NCBI GenBank assembly: GCA_947477655.1
Contig: CANJTS010000004.1
Location: forward strand, 124,001-188,000
Reading direction: 5' to 3'
Source: CAILUG01 sp903844415
GTDB lineage: Bacteria; Pseudomonadota; Gammaproteobacteria; Pseudomonadales; Pseudohongiellaceae
Length of the DNA: 64,000 nucleotides
Shown here: positions 35,967 to 45,574 of the stretch, one piece after another
How positions within the stretch are numbered: position 1 is the stretch's first letter
How the letters are laid out: each line of letters opens with the position of its first letter
Translations under genes and position numbers: made by a program
The notes under the pieces: generated by a model
Seen by the model: the letters and a program-made list of their open reading frames with translations, nothing else
What the model was told of the DNA's origin: nothing
The model's database searches: none

Positions 35967-37160
35967 TTATGGCCGAGCTGGCAGCAGGCTTTCATAACGT
36001 TGATCTGTCAGCATTTGCATAAACGCTAATAATGCATCAAGGCTGCGTTCATCAAGCACACGGGTTGACTGTAACTGCTCCAGTGAGAGGTTATTTGCAA
36101 CTTCAGGTTCACCCCAAGGCATGCCAGTTTCAGGATTGATCTGGGCTTTGGAACCACGCGCTTGATATTTATTGTAGAACAACAACACAGTGCGCAAATC
36201 CTTGAACACTCCGTTATGCATATAAGGAGCTGTTAATGCCACATTTCGCAAACCAGGTACTTTGAATTTACCATCTTGTGCAGCATCACTTATGGCTGGA
36301 TTGTCTAATAAGCCGTGATCTACGTACGCAAGACCCAGACCATTCATTTCTCTTAGTGTTGTATTAACCGGCACTCCAATATTGTGATAACTGTAGTTGC
36401 TGAATGTTTCATGCGCACTTTCCGGCAAGGTTTTTAACTGGTGACACTGATTGCAATTGGCAAACTGGTTGGAAAAAAATAGGGTCAGGCCAAGGGTTTC
36501 TTGTTCATTGGGTTTGTATTCACCGCGCAAATAACGGTCGTATTTGGAATCGAAGGGAGATAAAAATTCGGATCGTTCAAACGCGGCAATACTCTCTTGC
36601 AAAGCACTGTAAGTATTATCGACATTATTGAAAAGGTCAGGGCCAAACAGCCCTTTGAAAGCATGAACATAATTTTTATTTTCTTGCAGCCGTACTACAA
36701 CCGCTGCTTTATCGGGCATAGCCATTTCAGCGGGATTAATTAGTGGGACACCCACTTGCTCTTCCAGATTTTCAGCACGGCCATCCCAGAACAAGCCGCC
36801 GCTGATTTCACCAGCCTTGTTATGCTGCAGAACAGGGATCTGGCTGAGATAAGAAATGGTGGGAGCATTGCGATCTCCCAAAGTGTGCAGATCTGCACCC
36901 AGTGATGCAGCTGCATCTATACCGTTTTCACGCCAGTCGATGAATGCTTGTGCGGGATCATGACAAGTTGCACAACTTTGCGTACGGTCTTGCGACAAAT
37001 TAACATCGAAAAAAAGAGCACGTCCAAGATCCATCAATCTTATGGCGCGCTGTGGGTCTGGAGTTTCGGCTGCTTGGAGTGCTGTCGGCAAACTCAACAA
37101 AATACTCAACCACCACAAACAAGGCAGTAATCGGTAAATGATGCTGCCATACTTCTTCAT
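35967..37160 (-). CDS. Di-heme cytochrome c peroxidase/MauG family protein
   Basis: 397 residues with a signal peptide (LPTALQAAE). The two c-heme sites are CATCH and CNQCH, each followed by family segments (DPAQAFID; QLKTLPES), then FKVPGLRNVALTAPYMHNG, the conserved segment containing the Met/His ligand region of bacterial cytochrome c peroxidases. It would reduce peroxide or perform MauG-like oxidation in the periplasm. Its start overlaps the upstream DUF1513 gene stop by 4 bp and its stop is 17 bp from the receptor, placing it within the putative iron operon. Confidence 0.88.
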   Translation of the reverse strand: MKKYGSIIYRLLPCLWWLSILLSLPTALQAAETPDPQRAIRLMDLGRALFFDVNLSQDRTQSCATCHDPAQAFIDWRENGIDAAASLGADLHTLGDRNAPTISYLSQIPVLQHNKAGEISGGLFWDGRAENLEEQVGVPLINPAEMAMPDKAAVVVRLQENKNYVHAFKGLFGPDLFNNVDNTYSALQESIAAFERSEFLSPFDSKYDRYLRGEYKPNEQETLGLTLFFSNQFANCNQCHQLKTLPESAHETFSNYSYHNIGVPVNTTLREMNGLGLAYVDHGLLDNPAISDAAQDGKFKVPGLRNVALTAPYMHNGVFKDLRTVLLFYNKYQARGSKAQINPETGMPWGEPEVANNLSLEQLQSTRVLDERSLDALLAFMQMLTDQRYESLLPARP

Positions 37161-38314
37161 GCACTCAACTCGATAGCCACACTACTAAGATGGTTGTCCC
37201 ATAACAGTTGGTTGAATTCTGGTGCTTCATGTTCGGTGACTGTGCCACTGGCTAGATCAATGTGGGCAACACGTCCCGTGCCTGTACTAAAAACAAATCC
37301 TGTTTCTGTGGCGCACACACCACACCCATCTCGGGCACGGATGGAATTAATCATGCTACCGCTGTGACTATCCCAAAAAGTAACCATATTTCCCAACGGA
37401 CAACCGGCAGCAAAATAGCGACCATCAAGGCTAAAACGTACCGAGCCCACATATTGGTGCATTTGTACCTGCACGTCGGGAGGTGCTAATAATAGTTGCA
37501 GTGGCTGTCCACGCAGATGGGTTGCCAGTAGGGGAACTTCCATAAAAGGCTCGCCTTCAAACTGCATTGCCATTACCACCATGCCGTCGGCATTAACATC
37601 CAGATGACGAATGCTGGCCTGCTGAAATTGGGATGGCAAAAACTGTTGTTCGAGCAACTCACCACTGTACCTGTTGAGATAAACCAGTGACGGTAGCATG
37701 CTGTCGATATTGAGATTATCTCGATCATGATCCGGATGGGTACGAATGCCGCCATTGGCGACAACCAGTGTTTGTGTGTCGGGCAGCAAAATCAATTCGT
37801 GGGGGCCAACTCCAAAAGTTGGAAACTCTTGCATTCGCGTTAGTGTTGCAACACCGTCCTCACCAGTGACTTCCCACACCACCACTCTACCGCTGTCGCC
37901 TTGCATGTCGGCAAAGTCACTTTCAGTTGTATAAAAGAAACGTCCGTCTGCCGAAAAAACACCATGCCCGAACAGGTGACGATTTGCAGGTACTTGAATT
38001 TGACGTATTACATTGCCTGTGTGCAAATCAGCTAACACCATCCAGGTGCCAGGGCGACGTGCCACAACCACAAAAAAACCATATTGAGCATTAACTGCAA
38101 TATGATGCGCCCGCGCAGGCAAAGCAGTCTTGAACACCTGTTCAGCATTTGTTTGGGTTAAGGTAAAACCATAAACCCAATGGCCATCTGCAGCATCAGC
38201 GGCGGCGCTTAAAAACAGGGATGCCTGTCCAGGAATATCTTTGCCCACCACCCACGAGCTAGCACCTGCTAGCAGCATGCCGAGACCCAGTAATTGACGA
38301 CGATTAATGTGCAT
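37157..38314 (-). CDS. DUF1513 beta-propeller-type periplasmic protein
   Basis: 385 residues from the ATG of MHINRRQLLG, preceded by AAGGA at seven bases; a longer frame from farther upstream has no ribosome site. The Arg-Arg signal (NRRQLLGLGMLLAG) suggests Tat export. The family (PF07433) is recognised by HHIAVNAQYGFFVVVARRPGTW, LFGHGVFSADGRFFYTTESDF, GVGPHELILLPD and LVVANGGIRTHPD. It is typically encoded with imelysins and a DUF1111 di-heme protein in iron-regulated operons; the biochemical role is unknown. The stop overlaps the peroxidase start. Confidence 0.85.
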   Translation of the reverse strand: MHINRRQLLGLGMLLAGASSWVVGKDIPGQASLFLSAAADAADGHWVYGFTLTQTNAEQVFKTALPARAHHIAVNAQYGFFVVVARRPGTWMVLADLHTGNVIRQIQVPANRHLFGHGVFSADGRFFYTTESDFADMQGDSGRVVVWEVTGEDGVATLTRMQEFPTFGVGPHELILLPDTQTLVVANGGIRTHPDHDRDNLNIDSMLPSLVYLNRYSGELLEQQFLPSQFQQASIRHLDVNADGMVVMAMQFEGEPFMEVPLLATHLRGQPLQLLLAPPDVQVQMHQYVGSVRFSLDGRYFAAGCPLGNMVTFWDSHSGSMINSIRARDGCGVCATETGFVFSTGTGRVAHIDLASGTVTEHEAPEFNQLLWDNHLSSVAIELSA

Positions 38315-38395
38315 GAGCAAATCCTTATATTGATTTGACCGGGAGATAGTGAGTGAGCTGGAAGCTAGATGGCTACTGGACATGACCGCTTTTTG

Positions 38396-39451
38396 TCAGT
38401 CCCCATCCAGACTATTAAAGCCCAGATAGAGATCCGTTTTTTTCAAAGACGCTTCAAGCAATTCATACAAGGCATCAAATTCACTGGCCACCTGTTTGAG
38501 ACTGTTGTATCCCGCTTCACTTTGTAAAACCACTGCCATTGAATCGGGAAGTGAGTCGAGTGTCGTTTTTATAAGGATTATGCTGGCATTAATGCCTTCA
38601 ATATCTTCAGCCGGCAAAACACTACTGAGTGCCGGACTAGCTCCATTAAATAGCAGGTCAATGCTAGCTACATTGATACGCATATTGCGGATCGAACGAT
38701 CAGCACGCCAGGATTCGGCACGGCGTATTCTGGACGCTGCGAAATTTTCACCCAACACCGCTTCCAGCTTTTGGCGTTGCAGGGTACGAATGGGCTCTAC
38801 TGTGGCCTTTAAGAAATCAATGGTTGCATCCTGTGCACTTTCGAAAAAACCACGTTCGTCAGCCGTGGCTATAGTGCTGCGAAACTCATCGACCCAGCGT
38901 TGCATAACACCACTGGCTATCTCGCTAATGTTGGCGCTAATAGTTTGTACCAGCTGGCATTGATAAGGATCACCCTGCAAGAGCGCTAAACTTTGTTCGC
39001 TGAAAAGTAGCAGTTCCAACGCCTGAAAACCCTGCACTCCAACACTTTGACGAGCGAAAGTTTCAGTGTTTAAAACACTGACATCTTTGCTGCTAATGAG
39101 TGCGGCGAGTTGCCGAGCACCAGTGCCATTGTCATCAGGCCAATACTGCAAACGGTAATTCCAGTTGAAATAGGTGATGGGCCCAAACTGAATGTTCTGC
39201 ATTGCCTGCCAGGTGTCCAAAGTCAGCTGGTAGTTTGTCTGCAGGTTTGCCAAGGATGCGGGGGTGATATCAGAACAAAAACTAGCACTTTGCTGCTGCA
39301 AGGTGGTGGCATTTTCGGCGAATTTACCATACGCAGGAATCACGATGGTATCGGTAAGGGCAAGATTGACGGCGGTCCAATCTGGAGGTGTCTGGGCGCT
39401 TAGTTGCGCACTCAGTAATAAAGACAGAATGGCTATCCCGGAGCGGGGCAT
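38396..39451 (-). CDS. Imelysin family protein (second copy)
   Basis: 351 residues with a short signal peptide (QLSAQ). The imelysin fold (PF09375) is recognised by LDTWQAMQNIQFGPI, YRLQYWPDD, and GFQALELLLFSE. In the first copy the family motif GxHxxE is intact; here the His is replaced by Gln (GFQALE), so the metal-site His is missing. The protein is exported and predicted periplasmic, probably binding iron or heme. It is 32 bp after the di-heme oxidoreductase gene and 81 bp before the DUF1513 gene. Confidence 0.85.
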   Translation of the reverse strand: MPRSGIAILSLLLSAQLSAQTPPDWTAVNLALTDTIVIPAYGKFAENATTLQQQSASFCSDITPASLANLQTNYQLTLDTWQAMQNIQFGPITYFNWNYRLQYWPDDNGTGARQLAALISSKDVSVLNTETFARQSVGVQGFQALELLLFSEQSLALLQGDPYQCQLVQTISANISEIASGVMQRWVDEFRSTIATADERGFFESAQDATIDFLKATVEPIRTLQRQKLEAVLGENFAASRIRRAESWRADRSIRNMRINVASIDLLFNGASPALSSVLPAEDIEGINASIILIKTTLDSLPDSMAVVLQSEAGYNSLKQVASEFDALYELLEASLKKTDLYLGFNSLDGD

Positions 39452-39483
39452 TGTGATCGATTCCTAATTACGAATGATTCCCA

Positions 39484-40734
39484 TTATAATCCATTAAGCC
39501 AACTATGCAAAACTTCTCGTGCCTCCTTATCCAAGTTTTTATAGGCCTGAACACTGCCCTCTGCTTCCCCACTATGCCAAAGAATAGCCTCACTTATTGA
39601 GGTTGCCCGGCCATCGTGCAAATAACTAAGATTGCTGGAAAGACCCCATAAAGGAGCGGTGCGCCATTCAGCGACATCTGCCACCTCAGTTGTGGCCTTG
39701 TTTGCTGTGGCCAGCGCAGGGCCCAAGTCATGCAACAATAAATCCGTATAGGGTGTAATCAGTTGTACTCCTGCTTGCCATTGCCTCCTATGGCAAGCAA
39801 CACAGCCAATGGTGTCGAATAATACACTGCCCTGGCTTGGTACCACCGCTTCCGTACCGTTTTTGAGCGAATCTGCGGTCAAACTCCGTACATAAACCAA
39901 AAGTAAATTTAGCGCGATTGCTGAAACTTCAGGCTCCTTTGATTCTGGTGAATTACCGTGGGGGAGCCGCACACAATCTTGCTGCTGTAGCGTGCAATCG
40001 CCATAAGAGTTTGGAAACAGTGGATTGCCCAGCCCCATATCAAGACTGAGCGCCTTGCCAATCTGCTCATTTAAAGTACTCACACTGGCCTTCCAACCAA
40101 ACCGACCTGGCTCTATCACTCCTGTCTGGGTATTTCTTACCCACGCCACCCGACCTGAAATGCCATCAGCATCCGCATCTAGTGGATCAGCCAGTAACGC
40201 CATTTGCTCTTGGGTAATTTGTTCCAGCAAAACAAGACCGTGTAGTGATGGTGCCAGTCGCGCACTCAACTCATGCTGCAAGGGCCCGTAACGTAATTCG
40301 CTTAATGTGAAAGAGGGTGAGTGCATCACAACTTCTGTGTTATCACTCATAGCAACTGTGTGTTCGGTCACACCAACAAGCACCCTGGCTTCAGACCGCA
40401 ACCCACCTACCGACTGCTGCTGAATGAGTTGACCATAGACCGGATCGACACTGATGAAATTCAAGGCGACAGGTGTCTGCCCCCTGCCAGCCCCTGGATG
40501 ACAAGCCACACAAGAACGGGCGTTATAAAAAGGGCCCAGACCATCGGATGCCGTCGTGGAAGCAGGAGCCGAAACCCAGTTTTTTTCAAACAAGGCCAGC
40601 CCAACTGCAGCATCGAGTGTATCTATATTAGGAGCGGCCGCTGCACCAGTTGCCAGCAACAAACAAAACAATGCGCTGAGCACAAAACAACGGCGACCAG
40701 GTTTGCAGGCGAAACTTATTATAGGAGTCAACAT
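39484..40734 (-). CDS. Di-heme oxidoreductase (DUF1111/thiol-oxidoreductase-like)
   Basis: 416 residues from the ATG 19 bp after the upstream imelysin stop; the longer frame would overlap that gene by 44 bp and place its signal peptide internally. Signal ends ATGAAAA. Heme motifs CVACH (in NARSCVACHPGAGRG) and CVACH (in DTIGCVACHRRQ) mark the DHOR family. DADGISGRVAWV and the C-terminal GRATSISEAILWHSGEA are further signatures. The family is coexpressed with imelysins and DUF1513 in iron-responsive loci; a role in redox handling of iron is inferred, not shown. Confidence 0.88.
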   Translation of the reverse strand: MLTPIISFACKPGRRCFVLSALFCLLLATGAAAAPNIDTLDAAVGLALFEKNWVSAPASTTASDGLGPFYNARSCVACHPGAGRGQTPVALNFISVDPVYGQLIQQQSVGGLRSEARVLVGVTEHTVAMSDNTEVVMHSPSFTLSELRYGPLQHELSARLAPSLHGLVLLEQITQEQMALLADPLDADADGISGRVAWVRNTQTGVIEPGRFGWKASVSTLNEQIGKALSLDMGLGNPLFPNSYGDCTLQQQDCVRLPHGNSPESKEPEVSAIALNLLLVYVRSLTADSLKNGTEAVVPSQGSVLFDTIGCVACHRRQWQAGVQLITPYTDLLLHDLGPALATANKATTEVADVAEWRTAPLWGLSSNLSYLHDGRATSISEAILWHSGEAEGSVQAYKNLDKEAREVLHSWLNGL

Positions 40735-40753
40735 GACCACGCCACCGCTGCGA

Positions 40754-42049
40754 TTAACGAGGTGTTGGTAAACTGTCGGAGCCTTCAATGCTAACATTTT
40801 GCAATTGCAGCTGATTGATGATTTTTTCTATGGTGCGGGTTTCTTCCATTAAGGCAGCAACGATGCGGTTGATCAACTCTTCGCCCTGCGCGTTATTGCT
40901 ACCAATCAGCACATCATAGGTTGTGCCGGCTTCCCCCAGCTCTACTAGAGTAGTCATCGCCAACTGGGTTGCCTCCAGCCGTGCGCTGATTTCGGCATGA
41001 AGCGCAGGCGCTTCACTCTTGATTAATTGTTCTAGCGAAGCACCTTGAATAACTGTGCCATTGACCCGCGTATATTCACCACGGTAAACATTGCTTATGC
41101 CTTTTGCGTCGTAATAATGCGACCAGTGAGTGTTGTCCGAAAAACAATCTTGTTCTTCTTCCGGATCATGCAACAAAAACCCCAGACGGATGCGTTCTCC
41201 TGCCAATTCTCCATAAGCCAGACTGCCCAAGCCGGTCAGTATCGTTGCCAGCCCGCCGGCCTCACCCTTGCTATGCAAAGCAACTGTGGCGGCGCCATCT
41301 TCAGCCCAGTTTTGCACCATTTCGTCGAGATCAGCGACCAACAGTGTAGTGGCACTCTTGAGATAATCACGACGGCGCTGGCAAGAGCCATTGGTACATT
41401 GCTGCAAGGAATAGTCAGTGTATGCCCGCGCCCCTGCGCCGGGATTTGTTCCGTTTAAATCTTGCCCCCACAGCAGAAATTCGATGGCGTGATAACCAGT
41501 CGCCACATTGGTGGGCACACCGTCAATTTCGTGCAAGGTTTCGGCCAGCAACTGCGGACTGATAATGGCAGCATCCACACTAATGCCGCCTATATCTAGC
41601 AAGGAATTACCAATGATATTGGCGGTGTAGAAATAGTTGTTGTCTGATTCCAGACCATAAGCAGGTGCCACATAATCAATCAGGCCCTCGTCTAGCGGCC
41701 ACGAATTGACTTTACTCTCCCACTCATCCACGACGGCATTACCAAACCGAAAGGCTTCTGTCTGCAAATAGGGAACACGCGCAGCTCGCCAGGCATCCTG
41801 CGCCGCTTTTAAAGTTGCGGCAGACGGCGTAGCCAACAATTTATCTATCGCCTGCTCGAGTTGTTGTGCTGTTTCCAAAGAATCTGCAAAACCGGCCTGG
41901 GCGATGGTTATATAGGTATTAATAATTTGCGCACGAGTGGGCGCAACTGTAGGCGACGGCGCTGTCACACATGCGGTGAGCGTGCCAAATACTATCAATG
42001 AAATCAAAAGTGCTTTGAAGCAAGAAGTGCCAACACCGAATTTCATCAT
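40754..42049 (-). CDS. Imelysin family lipoprotein with intact GxHxxE motif
   Basis: About 431 residues. The signal peptide ends in a lipobox (LTAC), predicting a membrane-anchored periplasmic protein. The imelysin/insulin-cleaving-like domain contains DAWRAARVPYLQTEAFRF, WPLDEGLIDYV, and GYHAIEFLLWGQD, where GxHxxE is the family metal-binding motif. EfeO and Pseudomonas IcmP-type proteins share this fold; the peptidase activity once proposed is doubtful and iron binding is more likely. Start Met is uncertain among tandem ATGs at 42046/42049 and an upstream one. It begins only 44 bp after phoU with no clear promoter. Confidence 0.85.
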   Translation of the reverse strand: MMKFGVGTSCFKALLISLIVFGTLTACVTAPSPTVAPTRAQIINTYITIAQAGFADSLETAQQLEQAIDKLLATPSAATLKAAQDAWRAARVPYLQTEAFRFGNAVVDEWESKVNSWPLDEGLIDYVAPAYGLESDNNYFYTANIIGNSLLDIGGISVDAAIISPQLLAETLHEIDGVPTNVATGYHAIEFLLWGQDLNGTNPGAGARAYTDYSLQQCTNGSCQRRRDYLKSATTLLVADLDEMVQNWAEDGAATVALHSKGEAGGLATILTGLGSLAYGELAGERIRLGFLLHDPEEEQDCFSDNTHWSHYYDAKGISNVYRGEYTRVNGTVIQGASLEQLIKSEAPALHAEISARLEATQLAMTTLVELGEAGTTYDVLIGSNNAQGEELINRIVAALMEETRTIEKIINQLQLQNVSIEGSDSLPTPR

Positions 42050-42093
42050 AAGAAATGGGGCCTTACAGTTACTCATGCACGAGGGTGCATGCG

Positions 42094-42750
42094 CTATTCC
42101 ATATGGCGAAAAACACGACCTTCCACCATAAACATAACGTCTTCTGCAATGTTGGTGCTCAGATCGGCAATACGTTCCATATAACGGGAGGTAGACAACA
42201 AGCTCATGGCAACTTCTGCTTTGCTGGCGTCTTGCTGGATGATGCGATGTACTTCTGCATACATTTCGCGATTAATCTCATCAACCTTTTCGTCCATCTT
42301 GATCACATTACGGGCAAGGTCAACGTCTAGAGTTACCAGCGCATCTAACGACTTGCGCACCATACTACGCACCATCACTGGCAGATCCACTGCAAATTCT
42401 TGGAATATCGGAATTGGGGGTTGAGTCGCCAGAAATATGGCACGTTTAGCGATATTTTTTGCAAAATCTCCCATGCGCTCGAGGTCATTGTTAACCTTCA
42501 GCACGACCACGATGAAGCGTAAATCTACTGCCACCGGCTGGTGCAGAGCCAGAATTTTTAAGCACTCTTCCTCGATGTATACTTCTTTATCGTTGATTTC
42601 CTTTTCGTACTGCATAACCTTGTCGGCCAATTCAGTTTCCCGGTTATTGAGAGCCAAAATTGCAGCATTTATAGCACTCTCCACCAGGTTACCCAACTGC
42701 AGAACTTCTTTCTTGAGGGCGTCTAGATCACGCTGCAGATGTAATGACAT
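42094..42750 (-). CDS. phoU: Phosphate-specific transport system accessory protein PhoU
   Basis: 218 residues, all-helical and made of two homologous three-helix PhoU domains (~10-100 and ~115-215). Conserved metal-ligand patterns appear in each: LRFIVVVLKVNNDLERMGDFAKNIAKRA and LLSTSRYMERIADLSTNIAEDV. PhoU relays PstSCAB status to PhoR and restrains phosphate uptake. It is 113 bp after pstB. It is followed within 44 bp by the imelysin gene, with only a small CATGCAC/GTGCATG hairpin between them. Confidence 0.95.
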   Translation of the reverse strand: MSLHLQRDLDALKKEVLQLGNLVESAINAAILALNNRETELADKVMQYEKEINDKEVYIEEECLKILALHQPVAVDLRFIVVVLKVNNDLERMGDFAKNIAKRAIFLATQPPIPIFQEFAVDLPVMVRSMVRKSLDALVTLDVDLARNVIKMDEKVDEINREMYAEVHRIIQQDASKAEVAMSLLSTSRYMERIADLSTNIAEDVMFMVEGRVFRHME

Positions 42751-42863
42751 ATTCAGACTCTTATTTTTACTTCAAATACCAATTGATAAGTTATAACTTC
42801 AATCCTTGCTCTAACTACCAACTCTTTTTAGCAGCTTTTGCTACAGACTTAAACTTTTTTACT

Positions 42864-43664
42864 TTACCCAAAACGACCAGTGACATATTCCTCAGTACGT
42901 TTGATATTGGGCCGGGTAAAAATCTGATCAGTTTCGCCAAACTCAATCATAATCCCCATTTCCATAAAGGCAGTGTAATCCGAAATTCGTGCTGCTTGCT
43001 GCATGTTATGAGTAACGATTACGATTGTATAGTGAGTTTTCAATTCGAATAACAAGTCTTCAATGCGTGATGTCGAAATAGGGTCCAGTGCTGAACAAGG
43101 CTCATCCATCAATAACACCTGTGGCTCCATTGCTAATGCGCGAGCTATACACAGACGTTGCTGTTGCCCGCCTGATAAATTGAGCGCTGATTCCTGCAAG
43201 CGATCTTTAACTTCATCCCACAAAGCCGCTTGTGACAGCGATCGTTCTACCAGCTCATCCATCGAACCAGTGTAACCATTAATACTCGGGCCCCAGGCAA
43301 TATTGTTATAAATAGACTTGGGGAAAGGATTGGGCTTTTGAAACACCATACCGATTCTGCGACGCACCTGCACGGGATCTACTTCGATGCCATAAAGATT
43401 TTGGTCGGCGAACAGTATTTCGCCTTCAATAGTTACCCCATCCACAAAATCATTCATGCGGTTTAAGGAGCGCAATAATGTGCTTTTACCGCAACCGGAA
43501 GGACCAATAATGGCAGTAATACGATTTCGCAAAATTTGACAGGATACTTTTTTAACTGCGGCCTTGCCGGAATAAAGCACACTGACTTCTTTCAAATCCA
43601 ACACAGCTGGCGGCAGAATTTTTTTTCTGTCGTTTACGAGATCAGCATTTTCCATAGTAGACAT
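42864..43664 (-). CDS. pstB: Phosphate ABC transporter ATPase PstB
   Basis: 266 residues. Walker A GPSGCGKST, the signature LSGGQQQRLCIARALA, and Walker B LLMDEPCSALDP are intact, with the PstB-specific LRSLNRMND and VFQKPNPFPKSI segments. It powers inner-membrane phosphate import through PstC/PstA. Its ATG overlaps the pstA stop as TAATG, indicating translational coupling. Confidence 0.97.
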   Translation of the reverse strand: MSTMENADLVNDRKKILPPAVLDLKEVSVLYSGKAAVKKVSCQILRNRITAIIGPSGCGKSTLLRSLNRMNDFVDGVTIEGEILFADQNLYGIEVDPVQVRRRIGMVFQKPNPFPKSIYNNIAWGPSINGYTGSMDELVERSLSQAALWDEVKDRLQESALNLSGGQQQRLCIARALAMEPQVLLMDEPCSALDPISTSRIEDLLFELKTHYTIVIVTHNMQQAARISDYTAFMEMGIMIEFGETDQIFTRPNIKRTEEYVTGRFG

Positions 43665-44542
43665 TATTTTAATCTCCGTTCGGTACGGCTACGGATGTAG
43701 ATAGCAGTTGCATTCATCAACAGTAATACTACCAGCAAGACAATAATTCCTGCTGCTGCAAGCTCATGGAATTCCGGTTGTGGTCGTGACACCCAGTTAT
43801 AAATCTGAATAGGCAATGCAGTGAATGAATCCATTGGCCCTTGCGGGAGGAAGGCAACAAAGGTCATGGCGCCAATCAAGATCAGCGGTGCGGTTTCACC
43901 AATGGCGCGTGACAAGGCCAGAATTACGCCAGTCATGATGCCCGGAAAAGATGCCGGCAGTACGTGCGCCCAAGTGGTTTGCCAACGGGTTGCACCTAAC
44001 GATAATGCGGCGTAACGAATACTCATCGGCACGCCACGAATTGCTTCCCTGCCAGCAATAATGATCGTAGGCAGAATCAAAAGGCTCATGGTAAGTGCAC
44101 CCGAAATCAAGCTACGTTCCAGTGCAAAATAGCGCACAAAAATAGCCAGCCCAAGAATGCCGTACACAATGGATGGAACGCCTGACAAGTTGGAAATATT
44201 AAGTTCAACAAATTTTGCGAACTTGCCTTTACCCGCAAACTCTTCCAAATAGAGGGCAGAGGAAATCCCCACTGGAATTGAAAATACCGCCACCAAGGCT
44301 ATCATCCACAAGGTCCCCACCAAGGCCGACTTTATGCCGGCACGATCCGGAAACCGCGAAGGGAAACTATTAAAAAACTGCCAATCCAGCCAACCCAGTC
44401 CATCTGCACACACTTGATACAAAAGCACCGCCAGCAGAAATACACTCGCCCAGGTAACTGCAGCGCAACAACGCTGGAAAACCCGCGCCTTGCGATGTCG
44501 ATGCTGTAAATTTTGATATTCTTGTTCTGAGATAAAAGCCAT
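43664..44542 (-). CDS. pstA: Phosphate ABC transporter permease PstA
   Basis: About 292 residues from the ATG that overlaps the pstC stop (TAATG), with GAGG upstream; a frame 36 bp longer is less likely. Six membrane segments follow a cytoplasmic N-terminus. The BPD permease loop is seen in SLLILPTIIIAGREAIRGVPMSIRYAALSLGATRWQTTW. It forms the channel with PstC. Both its ends are coupled to neighbours through one-base stop/start overlaps. Confidence 0.95.
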   Translation of the reverse strand: MAFISEQEYQNLQHRHRKARVFQRCCAAVTWASVFLLAVLLYQVCADGLGWLDWQFFNSFPSRFPDRAGIKSALVGTLWMIALVAVFSIPVGISSALYLEEFAGKGKFAKFVELNISNLSGVPSIVYGILGLAIFVRYFALERSLISGALTMSLLILPTIIIAGREAIRGVPMSIRYAALSLGATRWQTTWAHVLPASFPGIMTGVILALSRAIGETAPLILIGAMTFVAFLPQGPMDSFTALPIQIYNWVSRPQPEFHELAAAGIIVLLVVLLLMNATAIYIRSRTERRLK

Positions 44543-45486
44543 TAGTCGTATACCTCGCGAAAGCGAGACAATATCCACTGCGAGATAATATTAAGCACTA
44601 GGGTAATTAGAAATAGCATGGTCGCCACCGCAAACAAGGTTTGGTAACCAACACTACCGGCGGGTGTATCACCAAGGCTTATCTGCACAATGTATGCCGT
44701 CATAGTCTGGATACTTTCCAGCATACTCAGCGACAGATTGGGTGTTTGCCCAGACGCAATAGTGACTGCCATGGTTTCACCGATGGCGCGCGAAATAGCC
44801 AACAGATAAGAGGCCATAACACCCGACAAACCGGCAGGGACAACCACTTTGGTTGTTACTTCATAAGAGGTTGCCCCAAGTGCATACGCAGCTTGCCGCA
44901 AACTGATAGGCACAGCACGCAGCGCATTGTCACTTAAGGTGGCGATCATAGGCAAAATCATGATGCCAACTACTATCGCGCCACTGAGCGCATTGAACAC
45001 TTGAATGTTGGGAATAAAGGTCTTTAGCAATGGTGTAACAAATGTCAGTGCAAAATAACCATAGACAATGGTTGGAATGCCCGCGAGTAATTCGAGGGTG
45101 GGTTTAACCCACGCTCGTATTTTATCGGAAGCGTATTCACTTAGATAAATGGCACAAGCAAGCCCCATCGGCAGCGCAATAACAGCCGCACCTATTGTGA
45201 TAAGCATGGTGCCCCACAACAGGGGCAATACCCCAAACGAACTGGGTTCGAGTAAGGGCACCCAGCGTGTTCCAAAGAAGAATTCCAGTGGGCTGACCAC
45301 TTTAAAGAACTCGACAGATTCAACCAACAGCAACACTACTACGGCTGCTGTTGTCACTAACGAAATCAAGGCACACACTTGCAGCCAGATCTTGATAACG
45401 AATTCGCCCCAACGCATCCCCGCTTTGTGGATACTGGTATTACTACCTTTTCCTACCGGGAATTCTATTGGTGAAAGTTGTTCCAT
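44542..45486 (-). CDS. pstC: Phosphate ABC transporter permease PstC
   Basis: About 314 residues from the ATG of MEQLSPIEF; a TTG-initiated form would add 21 residues. Six transmembrane segments are evident, with LELLAGIPTIVYGYFAL and the EAA-type loop GIMILPMIATLSDNALRAVPISLRQAAYALGATSYE. It pairs with PstA to carry phosphate through the inner membrane. It lies 88 bp after pstS. Confidence 0.93.
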   Translation of the reverse strand: MEQLSPIEFPVGKGSNTSIHKAGMRWGEFVIKIWLQVCALISLVTTAAVVVLLLVESVEFFKVVSPLEFFFGTRWVPLLEPSSFGVLPLLWGTMLITIGAAVIALPMGLACAIYLSEYASDKIRAWVKPTLELLAGIPTIVYGYFALTFVTPLLKTFIPNIQVFNALSGAIVVGIMILPMIATLSDNALRAVPISLRQAAYALGATSYEVTTKVVVPAGLSGVMASYLLAISRAIGETMAVTIASGQTPNLSLSMLESIQTMTAYIVQISLGDTPAGSVGYQTLFAVATMLFLITLVLNIISQWILSRFREVYD

Positions 45487-45574
45487 ACAGAAAGCTTTTG
45501 CTGGAGGACTTTTGATCGCAACTAAAAGATACTTAAAATGTGCGACCAAAAGTCATGCTAGTAAAAAGCCGGGG

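Noticed and set aside
42074..42091. CATGCAC/GTGCATG hairpin as phoU terminator
   Set aside because: No T-tract follows on the minus strand, and the stem is short with the imelysin start region overlapping it.
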